From Myxococcota bacterium (GTDB lineage Bacteria > Myxococcota_A > Polyangia > Polyangiales > JANWZI01): a stretch of DNA of 64,000 nucleotides. The notes beneath the pieces are model-generated. The model worked only from the letters and a program-made list of their open reading frames with translations, was not told the DNA's origin and searched no databases. A program made the position numbers and the translations under genes. Numbering within the stretch: the first letter of the stretch is position 1; each line of letters opens with the position of its first letter. Below are positions 25,844 to 36,963 of this stretch, piece by piece. The stretch spans positions 1-64,000 of the forward strand of contig JANWZI010000001.1 of NCBI GenBank assembly GCA_025054695.1. Direction: 5' to 3'.

Positions 25844-27562
25844 ATGCGTGGTGGCGTCGCAACCGGATGGAGGGTGGTCGCGCTGGTGGGAACGATCGGG
25901 CTCGTCGCATGTCGGGCCGATCCCGACGATCCGGCCGGGCAGGCCGGCGAGTTGGCCGATCCGCTCCGCAGGCAAAACGCGATCGCAAACTTGCACCGCA
26001 TCTACACGGGTGCGCTCGCGCAGCACAACGGGGACCGAGCTCGCCCCGAGCTGCGGGCCATCGTCGACGCGTCCATCGACAAGCTCGTGCAGTGTTACAT
26101 CGACAATCCCCAGGACACGCAGAACGGGCTGCACATCATCAATCTGCTGTACGAGATGCGCGACCCGCGTGCGATTCCCGCGCTCGTCCGGGCACTGGAT
26201 TGGCGCGCCGAGGTCAACGAGGAGCACGCGATTCGCGCCGCGCAGACCATCCGTTTCCTCCAGGTTCCGGAGAACCGCAAGGGCGAGGTGGTCGAGGCGC
26301 TCTCGAACGCGCTCGATCGCGTATCGGGCGCGCGCGCGATCGACAACCGCATGCGGATCGAGTTCCTGCACGCGCTCGGTGCACTGCGGGACAGGCGTGC
26401 GACGCCCGTGCTCGTCAAGATCGCGACGGCGCAGTCGGAGAATCAAAACTTCCTCATCAACCGGCTCGCCGCGCAGAAGCTCGGCATGCTCGCCGATCCG
26501 GCGTCGGTGCCCGCCCTCATCCGCTGCCTGTTCCTATTCGCACCGGGCAATCCGGCGCTTCGCATGAACGACGTGGCCGCCGAGGCCCTCGTCCGCATCG
26601 GGCGGCCTGCGTTCGAGCCGCTGCTCGCCGTGTTGCGCGGTCAGGACGCCGAGGCCGAGGCGCTCGCCGCCGCCTACATCGAAGCCGTGCGGGCACGCGA
26701 TGCGCGGGCGGCCGCCCTGATGAATCCGGCGCGTGTGCGGAGCGCGGAGGCGACGTTCGCGCTCGGCGCGCTCGGGTTCCGCGAGGCGCTGGAGCCTCTG
26801 CTCGCCGAATCGCAGGTCCAGGGCGACGTCGACCGGCATGTGTACGCGGCCATCGCGCTCGTGCGGCTCAATCTCGAGCCGGGCGACCTGCCCCGCGTGC
26901 GCGAAGCATTGACGCGCGTCTTCGGCGAGGCCAACCTCGAGGCCAAGCCGCAGCTACTCGCCGCGATGCGCATGCTCTACGATCCGGAGCTGACTCCGTT
27001 CTTCCTGAGGCAGGCGGCCGATCGCGATCTGCACCCCGCGGTGCGGCTCGAGGCCGTCCTGTCGTATGCGCTGCTCGCCGACCGCGCCCAGGCCGCGGAG
27101 TTGCGCGCCTTCATCCAGCGCGAGCCGCCAAGCGAGGACGGCGGCTACCGCGAGAATTTCGCGCGCAACGAGCCCGCACTCGCGGCAGCGACTGAGTGCA
27201 ATGACGACGTCGCGTGCTGGGCGCGCAAGGTGCGGGAACGGCCGACGGCACGTGAGCAGGAGGCTCGGGAGGCGCAGCTGCTGGTCGTGCGCAAGGCCTG
27301 CTACATGCTCGGCCGCTACGGACGTGGCAACGAAGCCGCCGTGGCTGCCCTCACCGAAATGCTCGACGCGCCCGACCTCGAGGTGCGCCTGGCGGCGCTG
27401 ACGGCGCTGGACCGGATCGCCGTGCGGGGGAGCCAAGCGGCGATCGACAAGATCGAGCGGCTGCGCGAAACGGAGGAGGGGCGCAGCATCTGGACCAACT
27501 TCAGCCGCGAGGCGCTGCCGGTGCAGGCGCGCCTGCGCAACCGCATGGCGCAGGGCGGCTGA
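25844..27562 (+). CDS. HEAT-repeat lipoprotein
   Basis: This 572-residue protein has a lipobox LVAC at about residues 20-23. From residue 50 it is an array of helical pairs with the HEAT signature: [36 protein letters not shown] and, near the end, [16 protein letters not shown]. Such arrays are protein-binding scaffolds. A GGGAGGA ribosome-binding site and a consensus promoter precede it. The next gene starts 15 bp downstream, so the lipoprotein and the FHA-sigma54 activator are probably one transcript. Confidence 0.78.
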   Translation: MRGGVATGWRVVALVGTIGLVACRADPDDPAGQAGELADPLRRQNAIANLHRIYTGALAQHNGDRARPELRAIVDASIDKLVQCYIDNPQDTQNGLHIINLLYEMRDPRAIPALVRALDWRAEVNEEHAIRAAQTIRFLQVPENRKGEVVEALSNALDRVSGARAIDNRMRIEFLHALGALRDRRATPVLVKIATAQSENQNFLINRLAAQKLGMLADPASVPALIRCLFLFAPGNPALRMNDVAAEALVRIGRPAFEPLLAVLRGQDAEAEALAAAYIEAVRARDARAAALMNPARVRSAEATFALGALGFREALEPLLAESQVQGDVDRHVYAAIALVRLNLEPGDLPRVREALTRVFGEANLEAKPQLLAAMRMLYDPELTPFFLRQAADRDLHPAVRLEAVLSYALLADRAQAAELRAFIQREPPSEDGGYRENFARNEPALAAATECNDDVACWARKVRERPTAREQEAREAQLLVVRKACYMLGRYGRGNEAAVAALTEMLDAPDLEVRLAALTALDRIAVRGSQAAIDKIERLRETEEGRSIWTNFSREALPVQARLRNRMAQGG

Positions 27563-27576
27563 AGGGCGCTCCGTCG

Positions 27577-29496
<1,920 letters not shown>

Positions 29497-29515
29497 CGCG
29501 CGTCGGGTCGGTCGA

Positions 29516-30124
29516 TCAGTTCTCGAGCAGCCACGCCGCGATCACGGCCAGTACGCAGCCGAGCAGCAGCGCGAGGATGCCGAACAGCACGAGCCACGTC
29601 GCGGGGCGCGTGCGCCGCTGGGACGTGTGGGCAACGGGTTCCGCGCTCGGCGGTGGGCGAAGCGACGGTGGGGGTGCAGGCGACGACTTCGGCATCGGCG
29701 ACGAGGCGGGTGCCGTGCGCGGCTCGGCCGGGATCGCCTCCATCGCGACGAGCGTGCGCGCGAACGGATCGACGGGGCTCGTCGCGGCCGATGCGGGCGG
29801 ATTGGCGGACGGTGCATCGAGTCCTGGGATCTCGACACGCAGGCGCGGGCCGCCGAGTCCGAACTCGATCTCGTCCCCGTGCTCGAGGACCTTGTGCGTG
29901 ACGCGTTTGCCGTTGACCCACAGCCCGTTGCGGCTCCCCGCGTCGACGAGCCAGTAGCGCCCTGCGTCGAACCTCATCTCGGCGTGCTTTCCGCTCGCGT
30001 CGAGGTCGACGTTCGGATCGAACGCCACCTCGCATTCCGGCAGCCGACCGAAGCGGACGTACTGGCGGTCGAACTCGAGCACGCGGCCTGCGTGGGCGCC
30101 GAACGTCTGCCGGAAACGGATCAC
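29516..30124 (-). CDS. Membrane-anchored FHA-domain protein
   Basis: This 202-residue protein has an N-terminal FHA domain (RFGRLPECEVAFD, SGKHAEMRF, SRNGLWVNGK), a Pro/Ala-rich linker (about 105-175) and one C-terminal transmembrane helix (WLVLFGILALLLGCVLAVIAAW), placing the FHA domain in the cytoplasm. It is the last gene of a three-gene minus-strand operon after the PP2C gene (27-bp gap) and converges on the FHA-sigma54 activator. Confidence 0.82.
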   Translation of the reverse strand: MIRFRQTFGAHAGRVLEFDRQYVRFGRLPECEVAFDPNVDLDASGKHAEMRFDAGRYWLVDAGSRNGLWVNGKRVTHKVLEHGDEIEFGLGGPRLRVEIPGLDAPSANPPASAATSPVDPFARTLVAMEAIPAEPRTAPASSPMPKSSPAPPPSLRPPPSAEPVAHTSQRRTRPATWLVLFGILALLLGCVLAVIAAWLLEN

Positions 30125-30151
30125 GGGAGCGAGGACCGTGCGATCATGGGC

Positions 30152-31963
30152 TCAATCGAACGGATTGTCCGCGACCGGATCGGAGATGACGGCGCCCGCG
30201 TCCTCGCGTCGCCGCCTCCGCACCCCTCCGTCCGCGCGCTTCGTCTCGGTGGGGCCCCGCTCCCGGGCCTCCTCTCGGGTACGGGTCACGTCCTGCGGGT
30301 TCGCAGGCGTGCCGCGGTCGGGCGCCGTCGCGACGCCCCACGCCGTCGCGGCCGCATCGCCCGTCGCCGCGTCGATCGCGGCCGGGAATGCGTCGACCCC
30401 TTCGGGCATCTCGAGAATCACGTCGGCCGGCACTCCCGCGCGAACGGTCACGACCGCGGTGGCGACGGTGCTCGTGCCGACGCGCGCCTCGAACCGGTAG
30501 GTGCCCGGCGGCAGCGGAACCACGACGTCCGCGTCGGTCGTCAGCGCGCCCGCGTGCGAGCCATCGATGTAGAGCTCGCCGGTCACGTCCGACCGTACGT
30601 GGACCTCGACGGGCTCGTCGTTCACGACGGGGCGCGACGGGGTCGACTCGGACGGCGGTTTCGGGGGCGCCGGCTGCATCGTGAGCACGATGGCGAACCC
30701 CGTCGCGACCACGGCCGTGAGCAGGAGCAGCGCCGAGAGGACCGAGCGCGGTCGGGACGCTGCCGCCGAGACGTCGTCGACGTCGCCGTTCGCCGCCAGC
30801 TTGACGTCGGCGCCGGGCTTGACGACGTCCGTTGTGCGCGCGGACACGGCACGTGTCGGGGCTGCGTCCTGCACCGATTCGAGTGGCGGCAACGGATACT
30901 GCTGGTACAGCGCGACCTCCTCGGGGCGTGCCGGGGCGAGCCCATCGCCATCGAAATCGGCGATGACGCACGTGATGTTGTCGTGCCCGCCACCGGCGTT
31001 GGCCATCTCGACGAGCCGACGGGCGCACTCGACCGGATCGCGGATCGTCGCAAGCGTCTCGCGCAGCACCTCCGTGTGCACGATTCCCGACAGACCATCG
31101 CTGCAGAGCATCAACCGGTCGCCGCGTCGCAATTCGAGGAACGTCAGGTCGACGCTGACCTCCTCGGTCGTCCCGAGCGCCTGAAGGATGATGTTGCTGT
31201 GCTCGAAGGCCTCGGCCTCTTCTTCGGTGAGCTGTCCGGCCTCGATGAGCTGATTGACGAGGGACTGATCCTTCGTGATCTGGGCGAGCCTGTCGCCCCG
31301 AAGCAGGTAGGCGCGGCTGTCGCCGACCTGTCCGACGAACAGCACGCGGTCGACCAGACCCGCCACGGTGGCGGTCGTGCCCATGCCGCGTCGCGCGCGG
31401 TCCATCTTGGCCGCCGCGAAGATGCGCGCGCCCGCCTCCTCGATGGCCGCGACGAGCCGATGGGCGAACGCGTCGCGATCGGCCGGCGGATCGCCCGCGG
31501 AGATGACCTCGTGGATCGTATCGACCGCCATCTGACTGGCGACCTCGCCCGCGGCGGCCCCGCCCATGCCGTCGCAGACCGCGAGCAGCACGCCGCGCGG
31601 CCCCACTTCGGTTTCGACGACGCCGTCCGGCTCGACTCCGCGGCGTCCGGTCGTCAGATCGGCCACGAGGAAGTTGTCCTCGTTGTGCTCGCGAACGAGT
31701 CCCACGTCCGTGCGGCCGTGATAGCGGACGCGGATCGGTCCGGACGGCGGAGCGACGGGGAGCGCGTTGTCGGAGGGCGCGCCCGTCTGGGGTTCCACGT
31801 CGACGACCGTGTCCGCGACGCTTTCGGTCACCGCGGGCTCCGAGACGGTGGCGGGTCGAGGCGCTTGGGGCGTGTGCGGGCCGGCGTCGGAATCCGCTTC
31901 CCGGGTCGGATCGGCCGCGGGGCGCGGCTCTCCTTCCGGTTGGCCTCGCCCGGCGTCGCTCAT
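30152..31963 (-). CDS. PP2C-family Ser/Thr phosphatase with transmembrane helix and PEGA domain
   Basis: This 603-residue protein starts at ATG 31963. After a disordered acidic N-terminus (about 75 residues), the PP2C domain (about 80-340) has the metal-binding motifs HNEDNFLV, CDGMGGAAAG, VGDSRAYLLRGD, CSDGLSG and GGHDNITCV intact. A transmembrane helix (about 410-430) is followed by a PEGA-like domain (GELYIDGSHAGAL...PPGTYRFEARV). It probably removes phosphate from threonines read by the FHA proteins encoded on either side. Confidence 0.9.
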   Translation of the reverse strand: MSDAGRGQPEGEPRPAADPTREADSDAGPHTPQAPRPATVSEPAVTESVADTVVDVEPQTGAPSDNALPVAPPSGPIRVRYHGRTDVGLVREHNEDNFLVADLTTGRRGVEPDGVVETEVGPRGVLLAVCDGMGGAAAGEVASQMAVDTIHEVISAGDPPADRDAFAHRLVAAIEEAGARIFAAAKMDRARRGMGTTATVAGLVDRVLFVGQVGDSRAYLLRGDRLAQITKDQSLVNQLIEAGQLTEEEAEAFEHSNIILQALGTTEEVSVDLTFLELRRGDRLMLCSDGLSGIVHTEVLRETLATIRDPVECARRLVEMANAGGGHDNITCVIADFDGDGLAPARPEEVALYQQYPLPPLESVQDAAPTRAVSARTTDVVKPGADVKLAANGDVDDVSAAASRPRSVLSALLLLTAVVATGFAIVLTMQPAPPKPPSESTPSRPVVNDEPVEVHVRSDVTGELYIDGSHAGALTTDADVVVPLPPGTYRFEARVGTSTVATAVVTVRAGVPADVILEMPEGVDAFPAAIDAATGDAAATAWGVATAPDRGTPANPQDVTRTREEARERGPTETKRADGGVRRRRREDAGAVISDPVADNPFD

Positions 31964-33069
31964 CGCCGTGCTCCTGCGCCGCATTCGAACCGGAACAGAT
32001 GCCGTCCGACGCGGAACTGGTCCCCGTCGAGCAGGGCACGCTCTCCGCGGAACCGGATGGACGTACCGTTGCTCGAGCCGAGATCCCTCAGCACGAAGCG
32101 GCCGTGGCTGCGATCGTATGCGATGGCGGCGTGCCGCCGCGACAGGAACGGGTCGTCCGAGAAGACCACGTCGGCGGCCTCGCGCCCGAGCAGGGTCTCG
32201 TCCCGGTGTACGTGATGCACGTCGCGCCCGATGCCCTCGGTGGTGTACTGCACCAGTCGCGCGACGCGCGGAATTTCCGGAGTTCCGAAGATGAGCGTGC
32301 CATGCATGCTCGCCGGTCCGAGCGACGACTCCCCGTCCTTCAGGACCTCGAATCGTAACACCTGCTGGCCGACGAGGAGGACGTCTCCGTCGCGCAGCTC
32401 GACCGGTTCCCGGATGCGGATGTAACAGCCGTTGAGGCTGTCCAGATCGCGCAGGAACCAGGTCTGTCCGCGTCGGAGCAAGCGGGCGTGCCGCGGCGAC
32501 AAATAGGGATCGTCGGGGAGCAGGATGTCGCCCTCGAGCCGCCCGATGTCGACGGATTCCGAAACGACCGGAAAGATGCGGCCGTCGCTTCCGTCTTTTT
32601 CGATTGCCACGAGCCGCGCGATCGGGCTGCCCGAGGGGGCTTCGGCGGGGCGGCTGGCCGCGGTAGGCGCCTGGGCGCCCGGCGATGCGTCCTGAATCGA
32701 CGGGGCCGGCGGGCACGACGGGGGCGTCATCGCAAGTGCGGCACCGTGGGGCGGAGCCGCTTGCCAGACGTGACTTCCCGCGACCGGCGTTTGCTGCGCC
32801 GGGACGACGGGGGCGGGCCGTGGCGCGGATGCCGCGTGCGAATCCTGGACCGGCGTGCCGCACTCGGTGCAGAACCGGAGTCCGGGTGCCAGGGGACTGC
32901 CACAGCGCCGACAGGCGTTCGACGCTCCGACGGCCGACGGCGCCGGGGAGAATGCGGGCGTGGGAGCCCCCTGCCAGGCGTTGCCCTCGGACGCAGGCAG
33001 TCGGCTACCGCAGTGCTGGCAGTACACACTCCCCACGGGATTGTCGTGGCTGCAGCCAGCGCAGCGCAT
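31960..33069 (-). CDS. Double zinc-ribbon, double FHA-domain protein
   Basis: This 369-residue protein begins MRCAGCSHDNPVGSVYCQHCG, a zinc ribbon, with a second ribbon (CRRCGSPLAPGLRFCTECG) at about 53-71. A Pro/Ala linker leads to FHA domain 1 (DIGRLEGDILLPDDPYLSPRH) and FHA domain 2 (LLGREAADVVFSDDPFLSRRH ... GSSNGTSI). It is the first gene of the operon and overlaps the PP2C start by 4 bp (ATGA). Two FHA domains suggest it bridges two phosphothreonine partners. Confidence 0.85.
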   Translation of the reverse strand: MRCAGCSHDNPVGSVYCQHCGSRLPASEGNAWQGAPTPAFSPAPSAVGASNACRRCGSPLAPGLRFCTECGTPVQDSHAASAPRPAPVVPAQQTPVAGSHVWQAAPPHGAALAMTPPSCPPAPSIQDASPGAQAPTAASRPAEAPSGSPIARLVAIEKDGSDGRIFPVVSESVDIGRLEGDILLPDDPYLSPRHARLLRRGQTWFLRDLDSLNGCYIRIREPVELRDGDVLLVGQQVLRFEVLKDGESSLGPASMHGTLIFGTPEIPRVARLVQYTTEGIGRDVHHVHRDETLLGREAADVVFSDDPFLSRRHAAIAYDRSHGRFVLRDLGSSNGTSIRFRGERALLDGDQFRVGRHLFRFECGAGARR

Positions 33070-33172
33070 CGTTTGGCGCAGTGGAACCCGTCTCGGCGTG
33101 ACGCGTCAAGCCATGGCTCGGGTTGCGGACGCGCGCCGGGGCGCGAGGACATCGGCCGGGGATTCTCGCGCG

Positions 33173-33985
33173 TCAGGGGCTCGTGACGATCGAGATGCCG
33201 ACGTCGAGCCCCGCGACCACGTCGAGGTGCAGGGTCCGCGCGCGAGCGGTCCGATCGGCCGACGTCGAGAACGGCGCGAGCGAGAGTGCTTCGGACCACA
33301 GCGCCACGGACACCATCATGGCCTCGCTGATTTCGACGTCGACGCCTCCCATCGCCCGCAGCACGCCGCCCACCGTCGCCACCGTGAACCCGTCGCCGAG
33401 AAACATCGGCCCGGCTGCCGCGCCGACCCATGGATGCGACCGAAGGTGGGGCCAGGCGAGTCGTCGAACGCGAAAGAGCAGCCGCTGCGCGAGACCGAGC
33501 TCGTAGACGCCCTGGCTGTCGAGGAACGCCGCCTCGTACGTGATGCCGAGCGACCAACCGTCACCTCCTTGCCGATCCACCGTCGCGCCGAGTGTCCCGC
33601 CGCCTCCGAGGACGCACGGTGCGGGTGGAGGGCAGGCGCCCTCGGTGAGCAGCGGTCCGGTCATGCCCACGCGCACCTCGAGGGCGAGCCACGGCCCGAC
33701 GCCCATGTCGATGGGGCCGGGCGCGACGCTGGCGTCGAGGGAGTCGGACGCGCGCGCGTCGGCCGACGCGCCGCACGGAAGCAGCGCGAGGAAAACCGCG
33801 GGGACCGCGCTTCGGGCGCGTGGAACGCAACTCGTGCGGCGCGAATCGCGGTCGGCAAGGACGGAGCGTGCCGCGGGGCGTGTCTCGCGGCCGATTCGGA
33901 GAGCGAATCGCGCCAGCCACTTCGCGCGAGGAGACACTCCCTGCATCGCGATCGTTGCGAAGGCGGCCGTTGACACGCCCTGCAT
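33173..33985 (-). CDS. Putative secreted or outer-membrane protein
   Basis: The open frame is 270 residues, but the first 50-60 look non-coding-like and basic. A signal-peptide-like stretch (AVPAVFLALLPCGASADA) lies around residue 60, so the real start is probably internal and non-ATG. The mature part has alternating hydrophobic strands (GPWLALEVRVGMTG, GGGTLGATV, SLGITYEAAFLD) like an outer-membrane barrel. No family is recognised. Confidence 0.45.
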   Translation of the reverse strand: MQGVSTAAFATIAMQGVSPRAKWLARFALRIGRETRPAARSVLADRDSRRTSCVPRARSAVPAVFLALLPCGASADARASDSLDASVAPGPIDMGVGPWLALEVRVGMTGPLLTEGACPPPAPCVLGGGGTLGATVDRQGGDGWSLGITYEAAFLDSQGVYELGLAQRLLFRVRRLAWPHLRSHPWVGAAAGPMFLGDGFTVATVGGVLRAMGGVDVEISEAMMVSVALWSEALSLAPFSTSADRTARARTLHLDVVAGLDVGISIVTSP

Positions 33986-33999
33986 CCCGCTTGTAAACC
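33970..33999 (+). promoter_or_regulatory. Consensus-like promoter for the small acidic protein
   Basis: TTGACA (33970-33975) and a TAAACC-type -10 (33994-33999) are spaced 18 bp apart, with AAGGAG at 34013-34018 before ATG 34029. A full -35 box, short leader and strong ribosome-binding site predict high expression. Confidence 0.5.
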
Positions 34000-34028
34000 C
34001 CCGCCGTCCGTAAAGGAGCGAGCGCGGG

Positions 34029-34412
34029 ATGGAAATCTACCTCGACAAGCGCGCCGTCAAGCAGATCCGGATGTCGGCGGCCGATGCGGTCGAAGAGGGC
34101 GACATGGAAACGCTGCGCGAGGACATCCTCGCCGCCTTCACCGATGAGCAGATTGAGGAGATGGAGCGGCGCCTCGATACCGCCGACTTCTACGACTTTC
34201 TCTCCGGGGTTCTGGACGAATGGTCCGGTGAGGACGTCGACGAGCTGTTCGAGCTGCTCGAGGCCCAGCTCGGCGAGGCAGGCATCGACCTCAAGTACAG
34301 CAGCGGCGACGACGAAGAAGAGGAAGAGGACGAGGACGCCGTCACCGACGAAGCCGAAGACGAGGGCGACGACGAGAAGTTCCCCCTCGACGACGACGAG
34401 GAAGAACTCTGA
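34029..34412 (+). CDS. Small highly acidic protein, unknown function
   Basis: This 127-residue protein has a helical N-terminal domain (MEIYLDKRAVKQIRMSAADAV then DMETLREDILAAF and TDEQIEEMERRL). Its C-terminal 35 residues are almost all Asp and Glu. An acidic tail of this type is seen in nucleic-acid mimics, histone-like binding partners and chaperone-like proteins; which applies is unknown. The strong promoter and ribosome-binding site suggest abundance. I do not recognise a family. Confidence 0.72.
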   Translation: MEIYLDKRAVKQIRMSAADAVEEGDMETLREDILAAFTDEQIEEMERRLDTADFYDFLSGVLDEWSGEDVDELFELLEAQLGEAGIDLKYSSGDDEEEEEDEDAVTDEAEDEGDDEKFPLDDDEEEL

Positions 34413-34435
34413 CGTCGCGTGCGGCGATGGGGAAC

Positions 34436-34915
34436 TCAGCCCTCGTCGTCGCCGCCCGAAGACCAGCCGCCGCGGCCGCCTCGGCCGGGCGACTGTCCCC
34501 AACCACCGCGCCGGCCGGCGTCGCCTCGCTCGCGACCGCGACTCCAGCGATCTGCGCCACCGCCCGGGCCGCGCGGTGGGCGGCCCTCGTGCCCGTGCCA
34601 CCCTCCACGACCGCCGCGGGGACCGCCCCTCCCGGGGCCGGCGAAGCGTCGCCCTTCGAATCCGCCGCGATCCTCGCGTGGCCTCGCCTCGTTGACCGTG
34701 AGCGAGCGACCGCCGAGCATGTACCCGTTGAGCGTTTCGATCGCCGCGCGCGCCTGGGCCGGATCGTCCATCAGCACGAACCCAAATCCACGCGACCGAC
34801 CACTGTCGCGATCGGTCACGACGGACGCCTCGCGCACGCTACCGTGCTCTTCGAAGAGCTGCCGCAAATCGGCGTCCGTGGTCGAAAAAGGTAGATTGCC
34901 CACGTACAGTCGCAT
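34436..34915 (-). CDS. RRM-type glycine-rich RNA-binding protein
   Basis: ATG 34915 (MRLYVGNLPFSTTDADLRQLF) gives 159 residues. One RNA recognition motif spans about 1-78 with RNP2 LYVGNL and RNP1 SRGFGFVLM, the two aromatic RNA-stacking strands. The C-terminal half is Gly/Arg-rich (RGG-like). Such proteins occur in myxobacteria and cyanobacteria and are often cold-responsive. It is convergent with the acidic-protein gene. The longer frame upstream is not needed. Confidence 0.9.
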   Translation of the reverse strand: MRLYVGNLPFSTTDADLRQLFEEHGSVREASVVTDRDSGRSRGFGFVLMDDPAQARAAIETLNGYMLGGRSLTVNEARPREDRGGFEGRRFAGPGRGGPRGGRGGWHGHEGRPPRGPGGGADRWSRGRERGDAGRRGGWGQSPGRGGRGGWSSGGDDEG

Positions 34916-35101
34916 CGTTCGATTCCTGCCCGAGTCGTCCATCCACCGTCGAACCTTCGAGTCTCGGGCGAGAATCGAGCCGGTCCGTGCGCTCCACCGT
35001 CGAGCGCCGTGCGCAGCCTAACGTACGACCCCAGCGTTGCCAAGCCGATCGCGGCGGTCCGAGGTCGGAGGGCGCCAGCTCGGCTGGAGGTCGGACGTGC
35101 G

Positions 35102-35827
35102 TCACGGACGCACGCGTGTTTCGAGAGCCTCCAGAAGCCGTTCGCGCGCGGCGGTTGGGGCGGCGTCCCTCAAGGTTTGGGCGTCGAGGCGCGCGTGGGC
35201 GAGCGCGCCGTACCGCCGCTCCCGCCATGCGACGAGCCGCGGATAGAGCCGTCGGAGTGCGTCGGAGGCCGCCTCGCCGGGTTGCGGTCTCCAGTGGTTC
35301 CCCCACACGATGGGCCGCGGTCGGGCCAGATACTCCGCCAGCAGTCTGGCGCGCATCGCCCGCGGCACCGTCAGATGGACGACGCGGCACGTCGTGCGCA
35401 GGCCTGTTCGCAACGCGGGATGGAGCATGACGACGCTGCCCGTCGTGTCGATCACGAACCGTTCGCCGCCCGCCGCGCTGCGCACCGCTTCGATGGCGTC
35501 GGCGGTCACATCGTGCTCGATCCGCAGATACAAGGCCTGGCGCAGTTCGTAACCGGGCGACCAAGGCATGCCCATCCACCGCCCGAGGGCGTGCACGGCG
35601 GCCTCGCCGGGTCCTGGTTCGAACGCGCCGCGCGCGTGCAGCACCGCGGCGATGGCTCCGTCACAGTCGAGATGTCGGAAGCCGACCGACGAGGCCAGTT
35701 GCGCAGCCCAGTGGGACTTGCCCACGCCCGACATGCCCACGAGACAAAGTGCGCGGACGGCCACGGCGCAGCAGGCTTCCACGTGCGTGGAACGACCGCC
35801 AGCGGCGCGAGTCGAGATGACTTTCAC
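35102..35827 (-). CDS. P-loop kinase, distantly shikimate-kinase-like
   Basis: This protein is up to 241 residues. The P-loop LVGMSGVGKS (about residues 30-39) followed by FRHLDCDGAIA resembles the Walker A and Asp-x-Asp segment of shikimate/gluconate kinases. The later part (RPIVWGNHWRPQPGE) does not match AroK, and there is no aroB neighbour, so the substrate is unknown. It is divergent from the FabH-like gene with 17 bp between the listed starts. Confidence 0.6.
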   Translation of the reverse strand: MKVISTRAAGGRSTHVEACCAVAVRALCLVGMSGVGKSHWAAQLASSVGFRHLDCDGAIAAVLHARGAFEPGPGEAAVHALGRWMGMPWSPGYELRQALYLRIEHDVTADAIEAVRSAAGGERFVIDTTGSVVMLHPALRTGLRTTCRVVHLTVPRAMRARLLAEYLARPRPIVWGNHWRPQPGEAASDALRRLYPRLVAWRERRYGALAHARLDAQTLRDAAPTAARERLLEALETRVRP

Positions 35828-35844
35828 GCTATCTTGGGCGGCGC

Positions 35845-36900
35845 ATGGCGGGCATCACCATCGTCGGATCGGGCCGGTATCTGCCGGGTCCACCGGTTCC
35901 CAACGACGCGCTGGCGCGCGTGATGGACACGAGCGACGCCTGGATCCGACAGCGCACGGGCATCGCGACGCGGCACTACGCGCCCGATGGGGTCGGCGTA
36001 TCGGACCTCGCGGTCCACGCGGCTCGGGCGGCGCTCGAGGACGCCGGGATCGACGGCGCGCAAGTCGATTACGTGATCTTTGCGACCATGACCCCGGACT
36101 ACCCGTTTCCGGGGCCGGGGGCTCTGATCGCGGCGCGACTCGGTCTGGACCAGGTCCCGGCGCTCGACGTCCGGCAACAGTGCTGCGCGATTCCGTACGC
36201 GCTGCAGGTGGCCGATGGGCTCGTGGCGACGGGCGCCGCGCGCACCGTGCTGCTCGTGGGCGCCGAAGCGCACGCCGGGTTCATGCCCTGGACCGAGTGG
36301 CGCGCGCTCGAGGATCCGGAGGTCGTCGTCTCGACGCAGGCGCGCGAGCGCGCCACGCGTCATCGCGGGCTCGCGGTCTTGTTCGGCGATGGGGCGGGAG
36401 CGCTCGTGCTGCGCCCTCACCCCAAACCGGGTCACGGCCTGATCGGGGTACGCGTACGCAGCGACGGCCATGGCGCGCATCAGCTCTACGTGGAAGCAGG
36501 GGGCTTCCGCCGCCGCCCTTATCTGCAGCCGTGGATGCTGGAGGAGGACCTGCACGTGCCGCGCATGGAGGGCCGCGAGCTGTTTCGCGCAGCGGTCACG
36601 CGGCTTCCGGCGCTCGTCCGCGAGTTGTGCGCGGCGCACGACGTGGCGCTCGAACAGATCGATTGGTTCATCGCCCACCAGGCCAACGACCGGATCAACG
36701 CGGCCGTGCGCGAGGCGCTCGGCGTTCCCGAGGAGCGCGTGCCGAGCAACATCGCGCGCTACGGCAACACGTCGAGCGCGACGATTCCGATTCTCGTCGA
36801 CGAGCTGCGGCGCGACGGCGTGCTGCGAGAGGATCAGCTCGTCTGCTTCCTGGCCCTCGGCGCCGGTCTGCACTGGGGCGCCGCGCTCATGCGGCTGTGA
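35845..36900 (+). CDS. fabH: Beta-ketoacyl-ACP synthase III (FabH-like)
   Basis: This 351-residue thiolase-fold enzyme condenses an acyl-CoA primer with malonyl-ACP. The catalytic triad is visible: Cys114 in QQCCAIPYAL, His278 in IAHQAN and Asn308 in YGNTSSA. The N-terminal ITIVGSGRYLPG and SDAWIRQRTGIATRH are typical FabH. It is not in a fab cluster; a paralogue role in branched or secondary lipid priming is possible. A TATCTT -10-like element at 35830-35835 lies very near the ATG. Confidence 0.88.
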   Translation: MAGITIVGSGRYLPGPPVPNDALARVMDTSDAWIRQRTGIATRHYAPDGVGVSDLAVHAARAALEDAGIDGAQVDYVIFATMTPDYPFPGPGALIAARLGLDQVPALDVRQQCCAIPYALQVADGLVATGAARTVLLVGAEAHAGFMPWTEWRALEDPEVVVSTQARERATRHRGLAVLFGDGAGALVLRPHPKPGHGLIGVRVRSDGHGAHQLYVEAGGFRRRPYLQPWMLEEDLHVPRMEGRELFRAAVTRLPALVRELCAAHDVALEQIDWFIAHQANDRINAAVREALGVPEERVPSNIARYGNTSSATIPILVDELRRDGVLREDQLVCFLALGAGLHWGAALMRL

Positions 36901-36963
36901 CGAGGCCGGCGCGCGGTCGGTCGGGGCCGGATCGCGGCGCGTGCACCGGAGCGTGTCTCGTCG

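Noticed and set aside
35102..35827. Shikimate kinase aroK
   Set aside because: Only the P-loop and Asp-x-Asp region match; the rest of the protein and the neighbourhood do not.
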